Below the pieces are notes generated by a model. That model saw only the letters and a list, made by a program, of their open reading frames with translations. It did not search any database and had not been told where the DNA came from. A DNA stretch of 64,000 nt from Paragonimus skrjabini miyazakii (taxonomy: Eukaryota; Platyhelminthes; Trematoda; Plagiorchiida; Troglotrematidae). Position numbers and translations under genes: made by a program. Shown here in pieces: positions 26,788 through 38,163 of this stretch. Location of the stretch: assembly GCA_014338405.1 (NCBI GenBank), contig JTDE01000277.1, positions 158,042 through 222,041 on the forward strand, in the 5' to 3' direction. The stretch's first letter is position 1. Each line of letters starts with the position of its first letter.

Positions 26788-27170
26788 GACACGCAAACAC
26801 CCAGCCAAATTCACTCGTAGATACTTGTTAGCTTGCCCGATCGCCTCCAGAGCAGACACAATAACTGTTTTAGCAACTCCAATCGATAACCGCTCGGTTG
26901 CTACTTGTGTGCAATGTAGAATCAGAAGTCGTTCAATTGTTCGGCATTATCCTGATTACTGTTAGTAAGTGAAAGATTTTGAGACTCACTTGCGTGCAAC
27001 TGCGACTGAGCATTAACATATGATGATTTAGTTTTGCCTAATATGAGATCAATGATGAGATGGTGGACACGGTTTATTTATGAAGGTCTTGTCTCGACCG
27101 TGGCAATGGTATGCACTATTGACAAAGTTTAGAAATTGCGAAACTCGAGTAGTGTTTCTTTTCAAAATTG
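26788..27170. mobile_element. SINE inverted dimer, 5' stub plus long plus-strand copy
   Basis: 26788-26850 reads as the SINE 5' head on the minus strand, followed by a core (GCTTGCCCGATCGCCTCCAG and on to about 26950) that aligns by eye with the core at 57390-57500. From about 26983 a plus-strand copy follows: CTCACTTGCGTGCAACTGCG, CATATGATGATTTAG, a ruined A box, then a hammerhead relic. It stops near 27170, before the 3' end. The sequence is heavily diverged, so this is an old copy. Confidence 0.6.
27110..27158 (+). ncRNA. Decayed hammerhead motif
   Basis: TGCACTA, TTGACAA where the core should read CTGACGA, CGAAACTCGAG, then TAGTG with the GTC cleavage triplet missing. Recognised only by alignment to the better copies; it cannot be an active ribozyme. 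Confidence 0.5.
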
Positions 27171-30100
27171 TTTGTTTAAAATATCCATGAGAATTCAAGA
27201 GCTCAATCCAGTTACGTAATGCTCAGTTTATACTTTCGTGACTAATTACCTAAATATTTTTATATTGCCTTTAACTTCCGTTTTATTCAAAAACGCTCAA
27301 GTTGAGTGAACTGACTGATATATTTTGATATGATAAGCTTTAGCTAAAAATTTGACTATCTGGTGAATACTAACAGTTCATAACATTTTTATTATGAGTT
27401 CATTACACATTTTGATAATATTTCAAGTTTTGTCATTCGAAAATCTTTGAAATGCTGTTTTTGGTAATTTTCTTACATAACAATTTAAGGGTTGTTTTGA
27501 TTTATTGGTGGGTAGTTTTTTATTAAGCAATATAATTTTTCAGATCTTTTCTACCAGATTTGTTTCGAAAGATCTACAATTAAGGCATTTTGTTTGAAGT
27601 ACACAAATCGGAGTATTTTGTTCCTGAGGATCAATGAGGCTATTCACAATATTGTTTAAGTCCGTTGTTTGCGGATTAATAACGATCCATAATATGAAGT
27701 TAACATATTAGATTAGTTAACAAGAGTTAACAGCTTATGCAGATAAGAGAAAACCGGGCGCAATTTATATAAGTCTGCATCTAGCACTAGGAAAGACAGT
27801 TAGTGATATTCTTTTCCAAAACCGCTTAGTGGGCTCCCAAACATGACAAGGATTTTAGTAAACAGCCTTAGAAATTTAATTAACGTAGTTTGTTGAGTTT
27901 ATTGTCTAATTAAAGACAACCCTTCTTTTAAGAATTTCTTGTGAATAATCACCTACTTCTTGTCATATGTTTCGTTCACTTCCATTGCATTGGCACGCAG
28001 TCAAATATCATCCATATCCTACTTAATTTGTACATTGGACATGTTAGTTCTGCTGTTTTGTTTGCCTCAGACACCTGGTATATTTACACTTGGTTCAATT
28101 ACTTCGGAGTGTTCAAACTGTTTGTAGACTTTATGGAGGTTCACTGTAAATTAGTATTTCGCTGAATTTCGGTCGTCTCAGTGAAGGTTGTTCGCTTAGG
28201 ATTATGTTTTCGATAATCCATTCTATGAAACTAGATTGATATGGTCGACGTCAACAACGCATAGCACGGTAGCCGAAGCTTGCTAAGTGAATGAAAACAA
28301 AAATCGAACTGAATACTAACGACCGTTCAAAGGTAGTCGAAATCCATGTTCGCTGAGTTTATCCGACAAGGTTCAGTCATATGTCACAAAAGAGTAAGCA
28401 ATCAATATCCACTTTTGTCAGTAGCCATAGATCAAGGTGTTACTGACCCCATTTTCTCAATGTGGGTCACCGATTTTGGCTATTTTCAGCGGATATTCGC
28501 TTAATGTTTTATATGAAGCACTGGTGCCTCAGATTATAATCGATCTAATTTCCGTCAAAGTTACCGCGCGTAGCCGTTTGACAAACCGACAGCACCGACT
28601 ACTGTAAATGTCAAACCTTTGTTAAGATCGAACACCTTTGACAGTTCATCGCTTTTCAGGTCGGACAATATTTGCGCTTGTTAAACGAATGCTAATGATT
28701 TGTTGTTGAAGTCTGCTTTAATAGAACATTCACCGCCCCAAAACTGGATTACAAATTACATCTTGTAATATTTTCGACGATGATTTTGAACTGGATTTTC
28801 ACCCGTAGCCAGTGTCACCAGTGTTGTGAGTATACTTATCTTCACTAAATTTAACACACCAATTTTGACCTTTGTTACTGATTTGGTTTGGTGTATACGG
28901 ACATCTAATTGATCATAGTATAGGTATCTAACGTTTGTGTTAGATTGCTGGTTATGCGTATTTCTTACTAACGTGAGTGAAGTAGATTTATATGGCTCCC
29001 ATAACGCGCTGTTCACCGTTCACGTCTTCGAATGTATAATAGCATTGTTGGAGTGGAATATTAACTGACGTTCTGCAATATGCAAACGGTGATCGAATAA
29101 CTCACCAGTTTGAAAGGAAATGACTGTCTTTTCTATGGTGAGTTGTAAGTGAAACTTCAAAGTAATGTAAACAAAAGTCATTAACAGTGGGTACAAAACC
29201 AGAAGACTGTCAGATATCTTGCAGAAGTGCCTACTGTCATATGTCTGAATAAAAACATTGAAATTTTATTTTGAGAATATGTAGGGCTTGATACACATTT
29301 TACATAGGATTTTAACTTGCATTCTAGGATTGAAAATCAAAGTTTATAGATTCTAACTCATTTGCGCATTGATTTTGCCATTTATCTAAAACTCAGCGGA
29401 GACCACAGATCAATGCCAATCTCAGGAGCACTAACTAGATATACGGTCAAACTTCATCGGGTTCGTCAGACTGATGGATATAAAAACTACGAAACCGTTC
29501 ATGTGCTTCCGGCGAATTTTGACCATTGAGTACAAAATACTTAACCTGCCATTCCTTGTGAAGATGAAGGCATTTCAAGGGAATACATTCAGAACATATA
29601 TACTAAGTGTAGAGTTGGCGTTTGTAAAATAATGAAGTTCACATTGACATATAGAAAAAAGGTAAATATTAAATGTTCAGTCAATTGTTTTGAAAAAATT
29701 CAGGGCCTAAACCAAACTCGTCTTAGGTCTTGATTAAGGCATAACCGAAATGAACACATGGGTAATACACTCGCGTGTATCATAGCGAAGATGCAGATAA
29801 CAGTTTGACAAAGAGTGATAATATGAAAGTAACATCCACAAATATAATTCATTGAAAAGAATGAAGAAATACATCATTTAGCCTGCAGAACTGCTTTATA
29901 AATTGGAACAGCTGCTGAATCTCTGCTTGCCAGTCCGGAAGAAACTGACAGAGAGCAACGCCCCAAATAGGATGATGTGCAGGAAGTAACGAAAAAATGG
30001 GTTTGGCTGTATGAGTTTAAAATGGTTTAGCTCCACAAACGTAACTCCTGAATTATTGTAAATTGATGAAACGATGTTGGGGAGGGAGAGGATGTCAACC

Positions 30101-31810
30101 TATAACATACTTCAAGGTAGATTGAAATCTGAATAGGATTTACTTTCTCAAATGCAGTGTTTTCCAATCAAAAAAGCTGGCCAATGTGTAACATATTCAG
30201 AAATCGAAGAAACAATAAAATTTGTGATCGTGATGAGTAGCACACAATCTACATTAAACTAGTTTGGGAATTCGCGGAAACTATACTGCAAAGTAAAACA
30301 AGCGATTGCTATTCACCCACGAATCCGAATGCGACGTTTACAGCAGGTTTTAACGGAGTCGATAACAAAACTGATCGCTCGGGGCACAGGAGGACTGAAT
30401 TGCTAACTGTAGAGACAATCACATCTTGGACGACAGCAGAATTTCTGATTACCGGAGAGGAGTAAAAATGTTAGAAACTGACCTAGGAAATACTTGAAAA
30501 ATTAGATCCAAACTGGCAGAAGTGAAATGCGGTTTCCTTCCAGGAAAAAATATTTTGAAACTGCAAAGTTGAGAATAATACTGTGCTCTGAGGTACCGAA
30601 ATGGTTACCTGGCATTCATCCCCCAAAGGGACAATATTATGATTACATGACTGATCTTAAGCTATACCTGACTACAGTCAAGCTGATGTGGTCTAACAGC
30701 ACGAGAAATGACTGTGGTTAAATGAAACTGAGCGGTTTAATTGTCCAGCGCCGTTGCTATGGGTGCAGTTGATTAAATCTAAATGCACTTTTTCCCTGAT
30801 ATTGCTTCAAAAAGTCGGTCATTTTGCGTTAGGCAATATGTTGATTGAGTACATTTGCTTAGTTACGCAGCCTTCTGACATTGACAAACTAATTCAACAT
30901 CTGGCTAAGATTTCCTCAGTCTAAACATGACTACAGCTGTTAACAAGTTTGTACGATGTGCTCAGCAACATCGTTGTACAAACAAAAGCAGTTTTCTCTA
31001 TCAATATAGCAAAATTAACTTTCGCCATATAACGCGAGTGAGTGAAACCAGGCATACATAGAAAATTATTGAGATGCACATTAGTTCCGTTAGTGTTGGT
31101 CAATGATAGCATACCAGTAGCATGCGTTTAAGTCTTGTAATGAATGGAAAACATAAACATTGCGAACTATCATTAGTTTTGCTAGGTTGTACTTCGTCGC
31201 CGAAACAGTGATCCAGATTCACCCAAACCGACGACATTCTTGGGAATTTAAGTGTATTATTGGCTGTTTCGTTCATCTGTCTTATTCTAGTCGCACGCGA
31301 CAGAAAAGGTTTAATGGCCGTGCCAGTTTGACTGGAACTTCACGGCATATCCCGCGATTGGAAATCCACAGATGTTAGTAATGTTTTCCTATTAGGCTTC
31401 TGAAAAGAAAACTGTTATTTCGTCCCCGTCTCCACGGGTTTATTGATGGCGTCAAATGCATGGGTAAAAGTGATAAACATGTGCACCAAAATGAGTCTCA
31501 CAGTAAAACACATGAAACTCAATGTCCTACCACTTTCTTCTTGTGCATCAGAATAAAAATGTCTCACCTATGAATATCGATTATGTCAGCAGTGCCTAGG
31601 ACATGACCGTGAAGTGGTTCACTCTGTTGGGCAGCTCTAGTGTTTGCTGTTGGTTGGTTGGACCAACAACACCAAATATAATTGCTAAAGTTTGAAACAA
31701 TGTTTTTCGATATGGACTAGATGATCGACGTAAACAACCGAATGTATTCGGTAAAATTTTGGTGTACCACTGCAAGTTCATTTCGCAATCAACTGTATCA
31801 ATATATTTCA
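27171..31810. other. Unassigned AT-rich DNA
   Basis: No gene or family-level repeat recognised. Open frames reach 86 codons (28756-29016 minus) and show no domain pattern. Confidence 0.5.
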
Positions 31811-32060
31811 AGGTGAACATCACTCATAATTAATCGCAGCTGTCAGATTCCCATAGATTTTCTAATCAGCTCCTTTCGAAATGGAGCACTAGACACATCA
31901 GAGCTCGTCAGTAGTGCATATGCTTGCCACGAATGGGACTAGGACTCCGCCCACACTTTCATGAAGCAATCGTGTTTACCATTGCGTTGCTGACCTCACA
32001 TCAGACATTACCGAATTGTTATGTATGAACGTTGAACCATTTCCGCCTGTAAGTAATAAC
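31811..32060 (-). mobile_element. SINE copy, hammerhead deleted
   Basis: A near full-length minus-strand copy: 3' end GGTGAACATCACTCAT, conserved TTTCGAAA stretch, B-box-like AGTCCTAGTCCC, then GGTTTACCATTGCG as the complement of the A box, and the 5' extension. The hammerhead keeps GCACTACTGACGAGCTC but then loses about 18 bp, including the second half of stem II and GAAA, before TCTAGTGC. No mirror partner is visible on its 5' side. Confidence 0.75.
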
Positions 32061-35000
32061 CACATCTATAAAAAAGTGAGCTGCCACGTTGTTACATCAA
32101 AGAATGACGTCACACATTAGAAATCATCTCACGTTGTTTACAGAGTCGTACCTGTTGATAAGAGGAGTCTTCGCGAATTGAACGAACAGATTACTATTGG
32201 TCGCTTAAACCATCCGAGATGTTTCGATAGCGTTCAATCGGTGATGTACATTCAGAAGCACGTGACCAACCTATCTGTTGGTTTCTTGTAGACTGACCTG
32301 AGTCATTCACCCAATCTGTATTATGCTCGATAATTTGCTGACGTAATTGGCTATCCGTTCTGCCGATGTGGGTGTCTGAACGTCCATATCTGAACTGGTA
32401 TATACGGTTTGAATTGGCTTAGAGTGATAGTGCAGCCTTAACCGGAGACGTTGGGATTTGCATCGAGGTTGATGATTTATAAATCTGCGTACCAGAGGTG
32501 TTGTAATGCACAACTTAATCGTCTGATGGGTGTGTTTTGTACGTCACTACAATTGTAAGGCAGTTGCAGAGTTTTTGTTAAAACTGTCGGGGTAGTCGTC
32601 AACTTTGTTGCTGTTCAACAACCCGACAGTAGATTATTTCACGTCCTCTATGAAACAGTATTCTCATGACGCTATTTACAGGGAACCAGAACAAAACTGG
32701 GGTAGTACTGACAGTGGCCGGCCCATGTGTTCTTGCAACAGATTGGTTTTGCCACCGTGCCAGTGATTCGATGGAAAAGCTTTAAATCAATCCAAACCGT
32801 GACTGATTTTTCTCAGCTTTAAAATTAAGCCCTTCAGTTGAATAAATAGAATGAAACTACGACGGAGGCTGCAAATTATCTGCCTCTTTTTTTCAATCAC
32901 TATGATATATTTCACATAGTGGCAATGTATTTTCATACTCCCAATTTCAGATTATGACTGTTGCTCCAGATTTGAGACTGTCAACCAAAATAGATCAAAA
33001 TGGGCTGTTACTCGAAGCCTTCCATTTTTCTTTGTCCCATAAAGACGGACTTCGCGTTTGACATGCAACTCTGAATAACAGCCAATTCAAATCACCGGGT
33101 GAGAATTTCAGATGGGCCTGCTTTCACTTGATTAGCATGGTGATGTTATTGACAAGCAAGGAAGTCTGTTTTGTGCAAGCATAAAGAAAGTGTGTTCGTT
33201 GGTGGTTTGCTTGTGTCCAGATAGTGCGAAACAACTGTACTGGGTTGTGTATGTTTCCAATGTTGTTCTGTGTATTAATAATTGTATCATTTGACGGCTT
33301 GTCAAACAGATTCATTTTCCTTAAAGACACACTTGTTCGAATTGTGCAGTTGCAGATTTGTAGAAAAATGTTACCGGTACATCCTACAAACCTAAATCAT
33401 TGAAGTCCGTCGTTGACTTACTATAATATCTTTGCGTAATCAGTTTTGTGTTTAACAAGAAGGAAAATATCAGATGAGGAAGTTAATCAAGGTACAGTGA
33501 AATTGAGGAGAGTTCTGTTACTTAGCGAATTCACTTTACTTTTGTCTGATAAGCTAAAACGGCTACGTTTATCTTCTTATGTCTATAGCATAAAACACTG
33601 ATATATGTAAGACCTTGTTAATTCGTGCTTGAGCTGGTGCAATTAACCGTTTCTCTGTAGAAAATCTACCTGTGTCAATTGTCTGTGCACAGAGTATCGA
33701 TCGGAGAATATTAATTAGCGTTGCCTTAATAAAACGCAAGTGGTTGGAGTTTCCGGTTTTGCAACAACACTGAATAAGTTAACTGGATCAGTAACTGTTT
33801 ACAGTGTACGCAATAAAATGGATAAAACAACAACGTTTGCAAACATTTCGGCGCACATTTGTTCTACGTTCATGATAAAAGTGCGCGAAAAACATAACGC
33901 AAGACTAACTTTTGTTTCGTGTGGTCATTTACCTTTGAAAACAAGCCGCAGTGGATAGCTATTTTTGATTTCGTAATTAAGAGTAATATTGGTTTTCGTA
34001 AATTGAAATTGTTACAGTTACCCTTGTTTGTGTGATGACCACGCAATCCTACATACACAGCTGACCAGATCAATCAATCGTTCATTCATTCCATACTTCT
34101 TGTTTCCCTAAAAATACGTTTGAAATCTGCACATTCATTGTTCAAATCAATAAGCTCAGTTGTTTTAAAATATGCAAATTGAAGATTTCTCACAGTCCAG
34201 TCATTCGTGTTGCTTGCAGAAATGATTAACGCCTCCAGTAAAAGGGGACGAAAGCAATTATCAGTCACGCATGACTAATAATCAGTGAAGCAGCTCCCAT
34301 ATTTTTATGACTCATTTTCTCAGTTTGACTAGCAACATCTCTTGTTTGGTTTCATGTTCCGACAACAACAACATCACCGCAAACTCCATTTTACCCAGGG
34401 GAAGTGAACTACCGAAACACATTACAAAGGTTACCAGCCTATTATAAAACGACGCAACCTACACAGAATGACTGAGGTTTGTATCGATTTTGAGTGAACC
34501 GGAAAGCAAAGCTTTTTTAGAAACACATCAACAACACATAAGTTCCATCGAGTGAAATTTAAACCTTTTGCAATCACTATACAACGGAGCCTAAATGTCA
34601 CGTTTTATTTGAAAGCTTCAACATTTCTCTTCTCCCCCATATTTGACATCTGGTAGGAAAACTAACCTATTTTGCGATAGTAGTCTGTCTCCACAAGCTT
34701 CCGCAACAGAGCCTGATTGGTGTTCATTGGACAACACTGAGGAGAGAGAAAGTGTGGGGGAGAACAGGATATTATTACAGATCCAACATACATCCCATAA
34801 TTATACAAGGGGTATACATATCGCTACCCCAGTTTTTTCTACCGCGTCAGATGTCATAGCTGCTACTTTACCTGTGCGAAACACGGTATGGTGTGTGTTC
34901 ACATACTGCCTGTTCTGTCAGACTAGATGGTTTCACTGAGGGTAGGCGGGGTGTTTCCAGAATTTTGTGAAACCATCCCTTTTTGTGTTTGGATTGTTCA

Positions 35001-35635
35001 CATCGTGGCAGTTTGACGTTTGAAACTTTCAATGCCTGATGTTGCCGAATGAACTGACTGAAACTGTGGACTCATTTGCACAGAATTTAAACTGGAAACG
35101 TTGCCACAAACAGTCTGCAGCTAGCCTTAAAATGTGATGCATAGCGCGTCCTGAAATAAAATGCATTTCACACTATTCACGTGAACTTCTTAACAATCCG
35201 TTAGCATGGATGTATTCAGTCCATATGGGACTTCTGGGTTGCATTGAGAAAAGGTTACCAAATTACAAAATGACACAAAACTTTAGGGATTAGCGGTCTG
35301 GTCTTATACTCGGATTAATTCCAGCTGGTGAATTCATTCAAGACAGAAACTATTCCCAAATTGTCTGGCTGACAGTGAGCATAATGTATTATTGCAAGGT
35401 CGACGTTAGTTTGATCGAGCAAATAATGCTCCTCATTGAATAGCAAATATGTACCCATTGATTAGGCATTGTCGATGTTGCAATTTGCTCTAAAACACTA
35501 AGCAGACAAGAAGAGTTGAATTGTGTTATACTGTTGTCTTTTCAATGCCCAAACTAAAAAAACTTAACAGACGAGTGTTAAAGAACCATATTTTATTCAT
35601 CAGCAAATTCATTTCAAGAGTGTAGATTATTTAAA
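32061..35635. other. Unassigned AT-rich DNA with one weak exon candidate
   Basis: No recognised gene. The only stretch I would check is the open frame around 34657-34885, listed separately. Confidence 0.5.
34657..34885 (+). CDS. Possible internal exon, product unknown (low confidence)
   Basis: A 98-codon open frame spans 34643-34939. Within it a pyrimidine-rich tract ends in TAG at 34654-34656, a possible splice acceptor. ACG followed by GTATGG at 34886 is a possible donor, giving an exon of 229 bp. The translation is polar and rich in Ser, Thr, Asn and Glu, and matches no family I know. An open frame of this length is expected by chance in a window this size, and no neighbouring exon was found. 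It may equally be non-coding. Confidence 0.12.
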
Positions 35636-36125
35636 ATTGAGCACCGTCCACAGCTGGTCGTAACGTTTGCATTCAGGCAAGTCTTTCGGTCTGTGCAGTT
35701 ATTAAAGCTCGGTCGTAGTGCATATACCCGTTCGGACAACCAGTGACTCTCCGGCTCTCGTGTTGTTGAGACTAACATGTAAACCATAATGCAAGTCATC
35801 ACATAGTAGGCATGTCCTGAAAATTGTATATAATCTCTTAATAGCAACAATACGTGAATAGTCGCAAAATCATATCAAACGAGAAAAAACTGAGACCTTT
35901 GAAAGACCAGTCAAAATCCTCGTATTCAGGAGCTTCCTAGTTGAATTGAAGCTCATGCCTTCATAGAACGAGCTGAACGACTTCTAGATTCTAACACAGA
36001 CAATGAGGTACAAAAGCAGTGAGCTTCGGTAAGAGCGCTACTCGAATCTACTGCTTCTTTTAGAAGTGTGCTGGCCCTGAAGGGTTTTCTGAATGCAAAA
36101 GCTATGGTAATGTGCAGTTGGAGTT
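35636..36125. mobile_element. SINE inverted dimer, strongly diverged
   Basis: The minus arm (35636-35835) begins ATTGAGCACCGTCCACAG and can be followed through GTAGTGCATATACCCG and CTCTCGTGTTGTTGAG to CACATAGTAGGCATGTCC. The plus arm (about 35965-36125) includes GAGCTTCGGTAAGAGCG, CTACTGCTTCTTTTAGAAG and AAAGCTATGGTAATGTGCAG, matching the 3' half of the SINE. Hammerhead cores are destroyed in both arms (CGACCGA in the minus arm). Alignment is by eye and the internal boundary is uncertain. Confidence 0.6.
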
Positions 36126-37529
36126 CAGGCTCGAATGAAAATCATACATTGGTCAATTGTTTAAGTCTCGTTAACGTCCAAATTAACCGGTGTACTCTAC
36201 AGTAGCAGAAACTGCCTGATTTATTGCATGTTTGAACGATTAGGGATAGTCGTTCACAAATCTTCCCTGTAATCATTAGAACGTTAGATTAAAAAACACG
36301 CTTTGTTTTTGCATCTGCTGTTACCATTGATTGTAACATAACAGATATTAAGGTGGTAACCAGAGTGAATAGAAAAAGTAAACAATAGACGTTATGGATT
36401 GCCTATTTGCCAGCAATTGTGAAGGAGACTGACTGTATTCACCCAAACGTTTGTTATGTGCTGCTAGTCAGGTTTTCGCGCTCGGATTCTAGTGAACTGG
36501 ACAGCGGTCAGAAGTGAGAGTCTCACCATTTTCAATCGATTTATTAACACTCGTTTGGCAGTCGTCTGGCAGTCAGCCTAGATCACAATGTAAAATAAAA
36601 ATTAACTAACTACTAACAAACAGAGAACACAACTTGCAGCAATATCTCTCCCGAATCTAATTTACTGAGAAAACTGAGCGACTGGAAACTTCATCGAGGG
36701 ATTACCAGGTTATCTTGATCACCCAATCAGTTGTTACACATAACTTCATTTGTAGTTGTAAGTGCATTGTAGATCAAGATACTTGAGGACGTGAATTAAT
36801 AAACATTCCCAAATGGTTGTGTAGTTTTGATACTTATATCACTCGAAGGGTAATCACAGGACACGCATCAAACTGGTCAAAAGTATGTATTCTTGACGTC
36901 TTTCATACCATATACCACCAAAGAATCAAACAATACCCAGAGTTTGGTGAGATGGTTGTCATTCATCTAACAAACCCTGAGTTATGTGTATAGCAACTAA
37001 TCCCTTTGTTAATCACCCAATAATATTTGACCTCATATCATAACTCTTCGTATCTGCTTTATGTTGCTTCATGTGGAATTCTTTTTCTATATCTTGAAGT
37101 CTGTTATGTGGCATATCACGCTTGCATTCTTCGCTGTTGCTGCCATGCCTGTTTGCACTGAGATGGCTGTGGTAGTAGATAAAATTAGAACGGAGTGTTC
37201 GTGCATAAGACAACTTATAGTATACTGTCCAAAATCGCTTTGGGTTGACTTTTTCACCCATCCTAATGTATGTTTTCTTATCTATCGGTAACTTTAGGAC
37301 CAAGCAGCGAAAACAAGTCTTGTTTATGACCTTGTGGTTTTCACGACTTTTCAGAAGTATAAACACTACGAAAACGCCAGTAGTTTCGAAATGGATTAGA
37401 TACTTTATTATGTAACTGTCTTCCCACGGTTAGCTAATTAGTTCCCTTCACTTTGATAATATCATTATAAACATAGTCAATTTGCATGTGGTGAGCCCTT
37501 AAAATTGAGGATGTGCTGAGCCGCTGCGC
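36126..37529. other. Unassigned AT-rich DNA
   Basis: No gene recognised. Open frames at 37013-37366 (minus, 117 codons) and 37061-37291 (plus, 76 codons) overlap on opposite strands and match no known family. Confidence 0.5.
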
Positions 37530-37547
37530 TATATATATATATATATA
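37530..37547. repeat. AT microsatellite
   Basis: About nine AT units in a row, at the left edge of GC-richer, probably transposon-derived DNA. Confidence 0.9.
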
Positions 37548-37850
37548 AAGTATTTAAAGGGCAAACACTGAGTAGTGAACGGTTTATTGTGACGTTTCAA
37601 ATCCATACTAGGATCCGTTATAAAACAAATAAATGTGTTGGAATGTGACTGCTCTGCCGCTCACCGTGTTCGTCTGTCGGTCTGTCTTCGCCCGTTTTTC
37701 GTTCCAGTGTCAACGGTGCTGACGCAGTGGCTATCTATATCTACGTGTTGATTGAACGAATTCCGCGAATAGAGAGCCTACAGTACAAGCCGTTCCCCTT
37801 TTATCTTTGCCCGTACGACCATTTTTGCGTGATCTGTGTTGACCTCGTGG
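37548..37850 (-). mobile_element. Probable unclassified transposon remnant flanking a solo LTR
   Basis: This stretch is richer in C and G than its surroundings and carries AATAAA on the minus strand (about 37584-37589). The LTR at 37851-38159 appears inserted next to or within it, with GC-rich sequence continuing on the far side to about 38215. An open frame of 161 codons crosses the LTR and both flanks (37731-38216, minus), but its middle is LTR sequence, so it is not evidence of a gene. I infer nested insertion but cannot name the host element. Confidence 0.3.
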
Positions 37851-38159
37851 TGTTGTGACCGCAAAAGACGCTTGGCCTGAGAATTCGTTTATTGCACAAA
37901 CGCCCGTATAGGTCATGTCAAAAATCAAACCACAAACGCGTATACTCATTTGCAAGTTAGATATGCATTCACATTCATCATTGTCATTCGTTTTGGTGGA
38001 ACTTCTGCCGAGCGCATGAACACTATTTCGATAGTCTCTGCTTGTCCTCCGTTTTCCTGGCATTCGCAGCTTGCCCTTTTGTTCCTGAACGTTGCCTGTG
38101 GGTAACATACTACTTGTGAGTAGTATACTACTCACAACGAAACTGCCTGTCATACAACA
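37851..38159 (-). mobile_element. Solo LTR of a Ty3/gypsy element (309 bp)
   Basis: Ends form the inverted pair TGTTGT...ACAACA. The LTR is about 95% identical by hand count to the 309-bp LTR at 59171-59479 and the same length. On the minus strand it carries AATAAA (37888-37893) near its 3' end, a plausible polyadenylation signal. No primer-binding site or pol sequence follows it, so it is a solo LTR, the usual product of recombination between two LTRs. The flanking tetranucleotides are GTGG (37847-37850) and GTAG (38160-38163), one base short of a perfect 4-bp target-site duplication. Confidence 0.85.
38115..38136. repeat. Perfect 22-bp palindrome inside the LTR
   Basis: The half-site TGTGAGTAGTA is followed by its exact reverse complement. 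The same palindrome is intact in the other LTR at 59435-59456, although that copy differs at about 16 other positions. In the LTR it lies near the 5' end, where a regulatory site or RNA hairpin is plausible (inference). Confidence 0.85.
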
Positions 38160-38163
38160 GTAG

